14,621 bases of DNA from Bacillota bacterium. Lineage in GTDB: Bacteria > Bacillota > Clostridia > Acetivibrionales > DSM-1351. Where the stretch lies: NCBI GenBank assembly GCA_023436515.1, contig JAEZIV010000293.1:1-14621 (forward strand). Direction: 5' to 3'. Positions 1 to 6,616 of the stretch are shown here, one piece after another (position 1 is the stretch's first letter; each line of letters opens with the position of its first letter). The notes under the pieces are model-generated. The model ran no database searches. It saw nothing but the letters and a program-made list of their open reading frames with translations, and was not told where the DNA came from. The position numbers and the translations under genes are program-made.

Positions 1-2
1 GC

Positions 3-686
3 TTGGAGTTATGTAATTACAACGTAAAGCTGGCAGTTTGCTCAAGGAATACTGAGGAGCTTTATGAATTAAAAAATGAAATTGCAGGTATTAGCAATAT
101 TGACCTGCTCATATCCGAATGCGACATATCTTCATCAGAGTCAGTGAACAAGTTTGTAAATAAAGTTATAGATACATTCGGTAAGGTGGATATATTAATT
201 AATAATGCAGGTGTGGGTTATTTTGATAAATTTGAGGATCTGGATGAGGACCGTTGGAAAAGGATGTTTTCAACCAACGTAGATGGTGTTTTTTATTTTT
301 GCAAGAATGTTATTAGCAGTATGAAGAACAGTGAGCTGAACCCTAAGGGGATTATAATAAATGTCGGAAGCACCTCCCATCTTCATTACCTTCCCGGGGC
401 TGTGGGTTATGGCACCTCTAAAGCTGCTATGCACGGATTATCACAGTATTTATTCAATGAATATCGCGAGCAGGATATTTTAGTTACATACCTGGCAGTT
501 GGTAGTGTAAACACAAGCTTTTCAAAAAGGAATCCCGACGTTATCGGATGGAAAATAACTCCTGATGACGTGGCAAAAACTATAAAAAACCTATTAATTA
601 CGCTGTACTCCTGTGAAAATGCATGTATAAGCTACATGGAGGTTAGAGCAAAGCATCCAATACCTATTGAAGGCAGGAAGGAATAG
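3..686 (+). CDS. Short-chain dehydrogenase/reductase (SDR), 5' partial
   Basis: This is an NAD(P)-dependent oxidoreductase of the classical SDR family; the substrate cannot be told from the sequence. The visible 227 residues carry the NNAG motif (67-70), the candidate catalytic Ser123 in VGSTS, and the YxxxK pair Tyr136/Lys140 in YGTSK, with Ser 13 residues before Tyr as usual. The stretch after the active site (AVGSVNTSF) is the usual place of the cofactor-closing loop. The N-terminal TGxxxGxG dinucleotide-binding glycines are missing, and the protein begins at what looks like the second helix of the Rossmann fold. So the gene starts before the window, and the TTG at position 3 is very unlikely to be the true start. 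Members of this family are often annotated as 3-oxoacyl-ACP reductase; that is not supported specifically here. No clear terminator follows. Confidence 0.9.
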   Translation: MELCNYNVKLAVCSRNTEELYELKNEIAGISNIDLLISECDISSSESVNKFVNKVIDTFGKVDILINNAGVGYFDKFEDLDEDRWKRMFSTNVDGVFYFCKNVISSMKNSELNPKGIIINVGSTSHLHYLPGAVGYGTSKAAMHGLSQYLFNEYREQDILVTYLAVGSVNTSFSKRNPDVIGWKITPDDVAKTIKNLLITLYSCENACISYMEVRAKHPIPIEGRKE

Positions 687-718
687 GTTGGAAATAATTA
701 CAGACAGTTGTTTGGGGA

Positions 719-747
719 TTGACAGAAGAAGGTATAATATATATCAT
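719..747 (+). promoter_or_regulatory. Sigma-A-type promoter for the phosphomannomutase gene
   Basis: A perfect -35 box TTGACA (719-724) is followed after 17 nt by TATCAT (742-747), one mismatch from TATAAT. A perfect TATAAT at 733-738 lies only 8 nt from the -35 box and cannot pair with it. Initiation near 754 would give a leader of about 105 nt, very A/T rich, before the GGAGG ribosome site at 849-853. No riboswitch was recognised in that leader. Confidence 0.65.
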
Positions 748-860
748 AAAAACTGTAAAAAGATGCTAATAGAAAGAAATTGAGGCTTATTATTGCTTAA
801 TAAAAAAAAATAATTCACATATTGTAATTATTAAATAGTTTATTTATTGGAGGATATCTT

Positions 861-2276
861 ATGGAATCAATAGCATTTAAATCTATGTTTCGTGAGTATG
901 ATGTTAGAGGAAGAGTGAGTCCTGAAGAGCTTAATGAGAGAAGTGTAGCATTAATAACAAAAGCCTTTGCTGCATTCTTATCTAAAAGAAACATTTCAAA
1001 AGTAGTAGTAGGCTACGACAATAGATCCTGCTCACCTGCCTTTGCTGAAGCAGCCATAGAAAGCTTTGTTGACAGCGGTTTTGAAGTTTTTGACATTGGT
1101 CTTTCCTTGAGCCCGGTAGTTTATTTTGCACAATATCATCTCAAATGCGAAGGGGCAATGATGATTACAGCAAGTCATAATCCTGATGGTTGGTCTGGCT
1201 TTAAGCTGGCTCATGGGTATTCAATGACCTTAGGTACTGAGGAAATTAAGGAATTATATGAGCTCCTGATAAATGAACAGTTTATAAGCGGAAAAGACGG
1301 AAGCAGGAAAAGACTGAGTGTAAAGGATGCATACGTAGAATCTGTTGTTAGCAGAATAAAGATGAATCCCAACAATCCACCCAGAGTAGTTATTGATGCC
1401 GGTAATGGCGGAGCAGGGCTTTTTGCTTATGAGGTATTCCAGAAGTTAGGCTGCCCTACTTTCCAATTAAATTGTGATCCCGATACAAGTTATCCCCACT
1501 ATTTCCCGAACCCCTCCGACCTGAAAGCCCGTGCAAAGTTAAAAGAGATGGTAATGCATCCTTATATCAATGCTGATGTGGGTATTGGATTTGACGGTGA
1601 CGGTGACAGAATAGGTGTAATAGACGAAAATGGCGAGAATGTTTGGAGTGACAAGGTTATATTAATACTTTCCAAGCAGCTTCTAGATAAGAAAAAAAAT
1701 GCTAAGATAGTATTTGATGTAAAGTGCACTCAAGCGTTACCCGAAGTAATAGAAGAAAACGGCGGAGTGCCCATAATGTGGAAAACAGGACACTCTCACA
1801 TTAAGGCTAAGATGAAGCTTGAAAAGGCGGACTTAGCTGGTGAAAGAAGCGGACATATATTTGTTGGCGGAGATGACTATTATGGCTTCGACGATGCAAT
1901 TTTTGTTGCAGCGAAATTAGTAGAGTATATGTCTCATTCTGAAAATACCTTGAGTGAAATATTAAAGCAATTCCCACAATATATAACATCTCCGGAGATA
2001 AAAACACATTGTGATGACCAGGTAAAATACAAGATTGTTGATCAACTGGTTGAGGACTTTAAGAAGGAGTATGGAGATAAGGTAAACGACACTAATGGAG
2101 CAAGGCTCACACTGGACGGTGGTTGGGGACTGGTAAGAGCTTCCTCTAATCTTCCGGAATTGGTAATTATTTTTGAGGCAACCTCAGAAAAACGCCTTTA
2201 TGAAATACGCTCCATTTTTAAAGAGAAGATATCTAAATACCCAGAGGTAGCTTCAGAGTGGGAAAACGACATTTAA
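861..2276 (+). CDS. Phosphomannomutase/phosphoglucomutase
   Basis: This 471-residue protein is an alpha-D-phosphohexomutase, interconverting hexose 1- and 6-phosphates (mannose and/or glucose) for sugar-nucleotide and polysaccharide synthesis in the cytosol. All four family landmarks are present and in order. The phosphoserine loop TASHNP has Ser105. The metal loop DGDGDR is at 245-250. The sugar-specificity loop GERSGH is at 327-332. The phosphate-binding loop RASSNLP is at 426-432. The length is typical of bacterial PMM/PGM enzymes. GGAGG at 849-853, 7 nt before the ATG, supports the start. It is monocistronic: its own promoter lies upstream and a strong terminator lies about 50 nt downstream. 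The E-x-SGH loop is the form seen in dual-specificity PMM/PGM; phosphoglucosamine mutase is less likely. Preference between mannose and glucose cannot be decided. Confidence 0.95.
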   Translation: MESIAFKSMFREYDVRGRVSPEELNERSVALITKAFAAFLSKRNISKVVVGYDNRSCSPAFAEAAIESFVDSGFEVFDIGLSLSPVVYFAQYHLKCEGAMMITASHNPDGWSGFKLAHGYSMTLGTEEIKELYELLINEQFISGKDGSRKRLSVKDAYVESVVSRIKMNPNNPPRVVIDAGNGGAGLFAYEVFQKLGCPTFQLNCDPDTSYPHYFPNPSDLKARAKLKEMVMHPYINADVGIGFDGDGDRIGVIDENGENVWSDKVILILSKQLLDKKKNAKIVFDVKCTQALPEVIEENGGVPIMWKTGHSHIKAKMKLEKADLAGERSGHIFVGGDDYYGFDDAIFVAAKLVEYMSHSENTLSEILKQFPQYITSPEIKTHCDDQVKYKIVDQLVEDFKKEYGDKVNDTNGARLTLDGGWGLVRASSNLPELVIIFEATSEKRLYEIRSIFKEKISKYPEVASEWENDI

Positions 2277-2325
2277 TAAATAAATTCCTCCTAAAACGGG
2301 GACATAGAAATATGGAAGAACCTAT

Positions 2326-2368
2326 AAAGACACGATTTACTCTACAGTTGATCGTGTCTTTTACTTTT
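2326..2368 (+). terminator. Intrinsic terminator after the phosphomannomutase gene
   Basis: A perfect 11-bp stem, AAAGACACGAT (2326-2336) with ATCGTGTCTTT (2351-2361), encloses a 14-nt loop. It is followed by a T-rich tail (TTTTACTTTT). It lies 50 nt after the stop codon. Confidence 0.85.
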
Positions 2369-2443
2369 ACTGATTATTAGTATTTATAAGTCCCCTTCCA
2401 TACTCACAAGCAAATAATTCACAGAAGTAAGCCTCTCCTTTTC

Positions 2444-2472
2444 TTGCTCTACACATATCGATTTGCTATAAT
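2444..2472 (+). promoter_or_regulatory. Promoter of the PpnP-like gene, extended -10
   Basis: TTGCTC (2444-2449), a 17-nt spacer and a perfect TATAAT (2467-2472) preceded by TG at 2464-2465 form an extended -10 promoter. The start would fall near 2479, giving a short leader of about 35 nt with GGAG at 2503-2506 before the ATG at 2514. The rest of the 2277-2513 spacer holds only the terminator and a pair of crossed complementary segments described in the findings. Confidence 0.65.
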
Positions 2473-2513
2473 AAAGCGATAAAGTGAATTTTTATGGGAA
2501 ATGGAGATAAATT

Positions 2514-2828
2514 ATGAGTGAATTTAAGAATGTGACAATAGTTAAGAAGGCAAATGTCTATTTCGAAGGTAAGGTTACTAGCAGAACAGTAGTTTTTCCA
2601 AATGGCGAAAAGAAGACTCTCGGCATAATGATGCCTGGCGAGTATGAGTTTGGAACGGCAGATAAGGAAATAATGGAGATTTTGGCAGGTAAGCTTGAGG
2701 TTTTACTACCAGGTGAGGAAAAATGGATTACTATTGAGGGAGGACAAGCCTTTGAAGTGGCTGCAAATTCCAGCTTCAAGCTTGTTGTGACTGAACTGAC
2801 CGATTATTGCTGTTCATACATAAAATAA
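2514..2828 (+). CDS. ppnP: Pyrimidine/purine nucleoside phosphorylase PpnP family (DUF1255 cupin)
   Basis: This 104-residue protein has the single-domain cupin look of the E. coli YaiE/PpnP family. Members phosphorolyse several purine and pyrimidine nucleosides to the base and ribose 1-phosphate. The best family signature is the block from Gly37 to Gly67, with [22 protein letters not shown] and LEVLLPG. It is followed by a Gly-Gly turn (GGQAFEV) and a C-terminal strand ending DYCCSYIK. The length is close to the E. coli protein (94 residues). GGAG lies 7 nt before the ATG, and an extended -10 promoter lies just upstream, so it is probably transcribed alone. No terminator follows directly; the first good one is at 3086, so its transcript could run through the tandem palindrome array. 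The family call is firm. The enzymatic role in this organism is by homology only. Confidence 0.85.
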   Translation: MSEFKNVTIVKKANVYFEGKVTSRTVVFPNGEKKTLGIMMPGEYEFGTADKEIMEILAGKLEVLLPGEEKWITIEGGQAFEVAANSSFKLVVTELTDYCCSYIK

Positions 2829-2884
2829 TAGTTTTCAGGCACACGATTTTACTTTATGAATTTAAGGCAGGCATATTAGCAAGG

Positions 2885-3035
2885 TTGTACCCATGGTACA
2901 ACTAAATATATTGTACCAAGGTACAACCGAATATATTGTACCAAGGTACAACTAAATATATTGTACCAAGGTACAACTGAATATATTGTACCCAAGGTAC
3001 AATTGAGTATTGTACTATAGGTACAACTGGGTATA
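2885..3035. repeat. Six tandem copies of a ~25-bp unit with a palindromic core
   Basis: Six adjoining units lie at 2885-2910, 2911-2935, 2936-2960, 2961-2985, 2986-3009 and 3010-3035. Each starts with the palindrome TTGTACC-(2-3 nt)-GGTACAA and continues with a linker like CTAAATATA. Units 2-4 are 25 bp with core TTGTACCAAGGTACAA and differ only at two linker positions. Units 1 and 5 have a 3-nt centre (CAT, CAA). Unit 6 is degenerate in its left arm (TTGTACTATAGGTACAA), and units 5 and 6 have altered linkers. The arms are conserved better than the linkers, which suggests the palindrome is what matters. In RNA each core could form a 6-bp hairpin; on DNA each is a dyad spaced about 25 bp from the next. 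The array sits between the ppnP-like gene and a terminator. Confidence 0.95.
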
Positions 3036-3048
3036 ACAAAACAAAGAG

Positions 3049-3061
3049 TGTGCCTTGCACA
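3049..3061 (+). repeat. Small hairpin just before the terminator
   Basis: TGTGC (3049-3053), loop CTT, GCACA (3057-3061). The same two pentamers recur as the arms of the terminator about 30-50 nt downstream, so the four segments can pair in more than one way. Confidence 0.5.
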
Positions 3062-3085
3062 TTAAATAAAAGGTTAGTTGACTTC

Positions 3086-3119
3086 AGCACATCAAAAAAA
3101 TGGTGTGCTTTTTTATTTT
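3086..3119 (+). terminator. Intrinsic terminator between the palindrome array and the FHA operon
   Basis: AGCACATC (3086-3093) pairs with GGTGTGCT (3102-3109) with one G-T wobble, an A-rich 8-nt loop and a tail TTTTTTATTTT. It would stop transcripts coming from the ppnP-like gene through the repeat array and insulates the next operon. Confidence 0.85.
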
Positions 3120-3121
3120 GT

Positions 3122-3152
3122 AGGATAAAGCTGCTTAACATCCTGTTATCCT
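3122..3152. repeat. Inverted repeat upstream of the FHA promoter
   Basis: AGGATAA (3122-3128) and TTATCCT (3146-3152) are perfect complements 17 nt apart. An additional ATCCT copy sits at 3140-3144, and the 8-bp palindrome GCCTAGGC is at 3157-3164. They lie just upstream of the -35 box at 3174. They could be an operator, but no regulator family is recognised. Confidence 0.35.
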
Positions 3153-3173
3153 GCCCGCCTAGGCACAGACAAT

Positions 3174-3202
3174 TTGTAAAAGAATGAGTATTTGTATATA
3201 AT
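3174..3202 (+). promoter_or_regulatory. Promoter of the FHA-ftsW-pbpA operon
   Basis: TTGTAA (3174-3179), 17-nt spacer, perfect TATAAT (3197-3202). Initiation near 3209 leaves about 24 nt before the ATG at 3233, enough for the AGGAG ribosome site at 3221-3225. Confidence 0.7.
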
Positions 3203-3232
3203 AAGTTAAAACAGGGGTTAAGGAGATTTTCT

Positions 3233-3682
3233 ATGGAATTCGACTTGTTGGACTTGAGCTTCTTTGGTGTGGTTCTTAAAATTATTCTTATTATAATAAT
3301 TTATTTAATTATAGTTCAAGCTCTTAAAATCATGTCAAAGGATATAAAAAGGGGAGTAGGCAAGGGGAATCAAAATCTTGGCTGGAAGCTGAAGGTATCC
3401 TTTCCCGGTGACGGAGGTAATTTTGTTGAGGGCGATGTGGTACCTATTGGAAACAGGATAACCATAGGCAGAAACAAGGACAATCAGATGGTGCTACCCT
3501 CACGAGCAGTATCGGGTCATCATGCCAGGATATACTTTGAAGACGGTCGTTATATGCTTGAGGATCAGAATTCAACAAACGGAACCTTTATAAACGGAAT
3601 AATGGTAGATAAGAAGAGCCTCCAGCCGGGAGATGAGATCAGTATATCTCAGACAGTACTTATAGTAATTGATGATGAATAA
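3233..3682 (+). CDS. Membrane-anchored FHA-domain protein
   Basis: This 149-residue protein has one N-terminal membrane helix (about 9-32, very Ile/Leu rich), a basic stop-transfer stretch (KDIKRGVGK) and a C-terminal forkhead-associated domain facing the cytosol (about 75-146). The FHA domain binds phosphothreonine peptides, and its conserved residues are all visible: Gly79-Arg80 (TIGR), the SGHHAR loop (94-99) and Asn116-Gly117 in STNGTF. There is no enzyme domain, so it is an adaptor. It begins the operon with an ftsW/rodA-type gene and a class B PBP. That arrangement recalls the actinobacterial fha-rodA-pbpA-pkn clusters and suggests it links Ser/Thr kinase signalling to septal or side-wall synthesis. 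That role is inference; no kinase is in the window. The start is supported by AGGAG 7 nt upstream. Confidence 0.9.
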   Translation: MEFDLLDLSFFGVVLKIILIIIIYLIIVQALKIMSKDIKRGVGKGNQNLGWKLKVSFPGDGGNFVEGDVVPIGNRITIGRNKDNQMVLPSRAVSGHHARIYFEDGRYMLEDQNSTNGTFINGIMVDKKSLQPGDEISISQTVLIVIDDE

Positions 3683-3708
3683 CTGAAATATAGGGAGCTT
3701 CTAAATCC

Positions 3709-3783
3709 GGGGGGAATGTCTTGGTTACAATATCAATATTGCCGTCGTGGACTATAAAGGGTGAAAGGAACCGACAGAGGTAA
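3709..3783 (+). promoter_or_regulatory. G-run ribosome-site-like element and overlapping mini-ORFs before the ftsW-like gene
   Basis: The run GGGGGG (3709-3714) is the only purine-rich SD-like element near the ftsW-like start, yet it is 46 nt upstream of the GTG at 3761. With good spacing (6 nt) it serves TTG 3721, opening a 20-codon ORF that ends at TAA 3781-3783, inside the ftsW-like gene in another frame. With tight spacing it serves ATG 3716, opening a 13-codon ORF (MSWLQYQYCRRGL) that stops at 3755-3757, in frame with and just 3 nt before GTG 3761. Either could couple translation to the main gene. It may also be chance. Confidence 0.35.
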
Positions 3784-5011
3784 GCATACCTCTGGTACAA
3801 ATGAAATGACTAAGCAGCTGAGAGATTTACAGATATTAATATGTTTATTTATATTTTTTGGTTTTTTAAACCTGGCGTTACTTGGGAAGCCCATTGACCC
3901 AATGGCAGGTGTGTTTTTTGCTGTATTTATAGTTATTACAGCTGTAACCTCCTGGGTATTGAAAAAATATTATCCAATGGGCGACAGGCTTATCTTTCTT
4001 CTCGCTATTCTTCTTTGCTCGATAGGTATAATAATGCTGTTCAGACTGAACAGGGGAACCGCTGTAAAACAGCTTATTTGGCTTGTTATTGGAATTACAA
4101 TGTTTCTTTGCGTAGTTTTGTTCCTAAAAAAAGGACTGATAAAATATGCGAAGTACAAATATGTTTTCCTAGCCGGAACCATAATTTTTATGGCAATGGC
4201 AACCTTCATCGGTGTAGAAATATATGGTGCAAGGAATTGGGTAAAAATAGCGGGGTATTCCTTTCAACCTTCTGAATTCGGAAAAATATTTCTTATACTC
4301 TATCTGTCAACAGCGCTGCAAAATATAACTTCAAGAAAACAGTTGATCCAGCCCGGATTGGTTATTGTAACGGCGTTGGGTTTTATGGTGCTGCAGCGGG
4401 ATCTTGGCACGGCCTTGATAATATTCGCCGTGTCTGTGACTATGGTATATCTGGCGACTTCAAAAACCCTATATGTACTGATCTCCCTTGGCCTGTTCGG
4501 TGCCGGAGGATTGGCTAGCTATGCTGTTTTCGGTCATATCAGGCAACGTATAATAATCTGGCTGCATCCATGGGATTATGTATATAATGAAAGCTACCAG
4601 TTGGTACAGTCCATGTATGCAATTGCAATGGGAGGGTTATTTGGGAGGGGACTTGGAAAAGGTCACCCGGGATATGTTGCAGTCAATGAGTCTGATTTTA
4701 TTTTCTCGGTTATATGTGAGGAAATGGGTCTGCTTATGGGACTGGCCATTTTAATACTGCATTTTCTTTTGTTTTACCGTTCTATCAGGAGTGCGATACA
4801 TGCCGAAAATAACTTTACAAAGCTGCTTACATCAGGTTTGAGTGTTATGATAGCAGCACAAACCTTGGTAATTGTAGGTGGCGTAACAGGCTTCATACCC
4901 CTGACTGGAATAACACTCCCTTTTGTCAGTTATGGCGGGACCTCACTGCTAATAAGCTTTTTGTCCTTGAGTATAATCCAAAAGGTATCTGAAGGTGATG
5001 AAGATGAATGA
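3761..5011 (+). CDS. FtsW/RodA/SpoVE-family peptidoglycan glycosyltransferase
   Basis: This 416-residue polytopic membrane protein (SEDS family) polymerises lipid II into glycan strands together with a class B PBP. SEDS landmarks are present: GARNW (156-160), QPSEFGK (169-175), QRDLGTA (212-218), the NESDFIF loop (309-315) with the conserved Asp312, and the C-terminal LTGITLPFVSYGGTS block (381-395). About ten hydrophobic segments span residues 24-408. The end overlaps the next gene, a class B PBP, the usual partner. The start is uncertain. A stop in frame at 3755-3757 limits it to GTG 3761 or ATG 3806 (residue 16), and neither has a convincing SD. The first hydrophobic segment starts at about 24, so both would give a working protein. 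FtsW, RodA and SpoVE cannot be told apart from this sequence. Confidence 0.93.
   Translation: MKGTDRGKHTSGTNEMTKQLRDLQILICLFIFFGFLNLALLGKPIDPMAGVFFAVFIVITAVTSWVLKKYYPMGDRLIFLLAILLCSIGIIMLFRLNRGTAVKQLIWLVIGITMFLCVVLFLKKGLIKYAKYKYVFLAGTIIFMAMATFIGVEIYGARNWVKIAGYSFQPSEFGKIFLILYLSTALQNITSRKQLIQPGLVIVTALGFMVLQRDLGTALIIFAVSVTMVYLATSKTLYVLISLGLFGAGGLASYAVFGHIRQRIIIWLHPWDYVYNESYQLVQSMYAIAMGGLFGRGLGKGHPGYVAVNESDFIFSVICEEMGLLMGLAILILHFLLFYRSIRSAIHAENNFTKLLTSGLSVMIAAQTLVIVGGVTGFIPLTGITLPFVSYGGTSLLISFLSLSIIQKVSEGDEDE
4991..4995 (+). promoter_or_regulatory. Ribosome site that decides the PBP start
   Basis: GAAGG inside the last codons of the ftsW-like gene is 8 nt from ATG 5004 but only 2 nt from ATG 4998, and it includes the first base of GTG 4995. 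This favours ATG 5004, which overlaps the upstream stop (ATGAATGA) and implies translational coupling. Confidence 0.55.
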
Positions 5012-6416
5012 TATTACAATAAATATAAAGAGAGTTATGGTTATATTCCTGGTGGTTTTTGTTGTCCTTATAAGCTATCTGTGTTATTTCACGCTTTTTC
5101 GTGGTCCGGATATTTCTACCAGACCTGATAATAGACGAATGTGGGATATAAGAAATAACGTAGTAAGAGGCAGTATATTTGACAGAAACGGAAAAGAGCT
5201 TTCGGTAAGTGAGAAAAACAAGAATAATCAATACACCAGAATATATAAGGGAGGAGCTTCGACGGCTCATGTTCTGGGTTATTACGACCCTCAGTACGGA
5301 ATATCAGGACTTGAAAATCTATATGACAGAAACCTTTCAAGTAATATATCTGCCTCCTTTTTAGCGTGGGTAGGAAACGGCTTTAAGACAGTTGACAAAA
5401 AGGGGGATGATGTATATACAAGCCTTGATTACAAGCTGCAACAGACAGCCTATAATGCACTCGGCTCCTTCAAGGGTGCAGTGGTGGTAATAAAGGTGGA
5501 CACAGGGGAAATTCTCGCAATGGTATCAAAGCCTGCTTATGACCCCAATACCCTTGATAAAAACTGGAAAAGCCTGAACTCAGATGAAAGCAGACCACTT
5601 CTGAACCGAGCGGTTTCCGGACTCTATCCTCCCGGTTCTACATTAAAGGTAATAACAGGAATCAGTGCCTTGGAGAATATAGAGGGAATAGAGAAGGAAG
5701 TATTCAAGGATGAGGGTAAGCTGGCTCTGGGTGGAGACTATACCCTGAGCAATGACAAAGGTAAGGTAATGGGAAACATCGATCTTGAAAAGGCTATGAT
5801 AAAATCCAGCAACGTCTATTTTGGTAATCTCGGAATTAGACTTGGAAAGGATTTGCTAAATACAGCCGAGGACTTCGGCTTCAATCGGAATATCCCCGCT
5901 GAGGGTATAGTTATAGATAACAGCCGGTTTCCAAAATACCCAGCTTCAGAGAAGGGTAATCTGGCGCAGACCGGTATAGGTCAGGCAGAAATCCTTGCAA
6001 CTCCCGTTCAGATGGCGCTGGTTGCACAAGCCATTGCCAATGATGGGGTTATGTTGAAGCCCACACTTGTTAATAAGGTAGTGGGCTTTAACGGGAATAC
6101 AATAAAGGAAGCCAAGCCCTATATTATAAATAAGGTGACCTCCGAAGTCTATGCCAAAACAATAAAGGGATATATGCGGGATGTGGTGCTCAAGGGTACA
6201 GGAACCAATGCACAGATAAGCGGAATTCAGGTATGTGGCAAGACCGGAACCGCGCAGCATATAGAAAGCAAAACACCTCACAGCTGGTTTATTGGTTTTG
6301 CACCCTATGCAAAGCCTGAAATAGCAATAGCGGTAATAGCAGAGGAGGGCGGCTACGGCGGAACTGCTGCTGCCAAAATATCTGCAAAGGTTATGAAGCA
6401 GTACTTTAAAAAATAG
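5004..6416 (+). CDS. pbpA: Class B penicillin-binding protein (PBP2/PbpA type transpeptidase)
   Basis: This D,D-transpeptidase cross-links peptidoglycan on the outer face of the membrane. From ATG 5004 it has 470 residues: a short cytosolic head, one membrane helix (about 10-32), a short dimerisation region with the typical RGSIFDRNG (55-63), and a transpeptidase domain from about 135. The three active-site motifs are complete: SxxK as STLK (212-215), SxN as SSN (268-270), and KTG as KTGTA (413-417). At about 470 residues it is short for a class B PBP, comparable to actinobacterial PbpA, and has no PASTA domain. In-frame alternatives at GTG 4995 and ATG 4998 add two or three residues and have poorer SD spacing. 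It overlaps the ftsW-like gene by 8 nt, fitting a SEDS-bPBP pair made in equal amounts. No clear terminator follows. Confidence 0.93.
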   Translation: MNDITINIKRVMVIFLVVFVVLISYLCYFTLFRGPDISTRPDNRRMWDIRNNVVRGSIFDRNGKELSVSEKNKNNQYTRIYKGGASTAHVLGYYDPQYGISGLENLYDRNLSSNISASFLAWVGNGFKTVDKKGDDVYTSLDYKLQQTAYNALGSFKGAVVVIKVDTGEILAMVSKPAYDPNTLDKNWKSLNSDESRPLLNRAVSGLYPPGSTLKVITGISALENIEGIEKEVFKDEGKLALGGDYTLSNDKGKVMGNIDLEKAMIKSSNVYFGNLGIRLGKDLLNTAEDFGFNRNIPAEGIVIDNSRFPKYPASEKGNLAQTGIGQAEILATPVQMALVAQAIANDGVMLKPTLVNKVVGFNGNTIKEAKPYIINKVTSEVYAKTIKGYMRDVVLKGTGTNAQISGIQVCGKTGTAQHIESKTPHSWFIGFAPYAKPEIAIAVIAEEGGYGGTAAAKISAKVMKQYFKK

Positions 6417-6524
6417 CCCGAGCAATGGAAACAAGGGACTTATATTGAACAGCTCGTGCTGTATTTGAGCTGCCTGAGAAGCTTTAGCCGGCTCTATGGG
6501 AAAAACCTGAAAATGTTTAATTTC

Positions 6525-6553
6525 TTGACTGGTACAACAACAAAACGTATAAT
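6525..6553 (+). promoter_or_regulatory. Strong promoter of the methionine/one-carbon operon
   Basis: TTGACT (6525-6530), 17-nt spacer, perfect TATAAT (6548-6553). The start would be near 6560, giving a leader of about 57 nt. The heptamer GGTACAA (6531-6537), half of the palindrome found in the 2.9-kb array, abuts the -35 box, and its complement TTGTACC lies in the leader at 6582-6588. No SAM (S-box), T-box or cobalamin riboswitch signature is recognisable. The upstream part of the spacer, 6417-6520, holds only weak short inverted repeats without a T tract. Confidence 0.75.
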
Positions 6554-6616
6554 TATCCAAAGGGCGAGGCATAGAATTCCCTTGTACCCTGTCTACAGTA
6601 AAGGAATCGATGTAAT

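Noticed and set aside
3..5. TTG at position 3 as the true start of the SDR gene
   Set aside because: The TGxxxGxG cofactor motif that begins every classical SDR is absent, so the real start is upstream of the window.
719..738. TTGACA and a perfect TATAAT before the phosphomannomutase gene as a promoter pair
   Set aside because: They are only 8 nt apart; TATCAT at 742-747 gives the correct 17-nt spacing.
2885..3035. CRISPR array
   Set aside because: Units are contiguous and ~25 bp with near-identical linkers; there are no unique spacers and no cas genes.
2902..3141. A 79-codon open frame on the - strand across the palindrome array
   Set aside because: Its repeated Tyr/Val/Pro-rich C-terminal half is simply the 25-bp repeat read through; the frame shifts each unit. 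It also crosses the terminator, and no family is recognised.
6417..6616. SAM, cobalamin or T-box riboswitch before the methionine operon
   Set aside because: None of the conserved cores of these classes can be found, and the mapped promoter leaves only about 57 nt of leader, too short for them.
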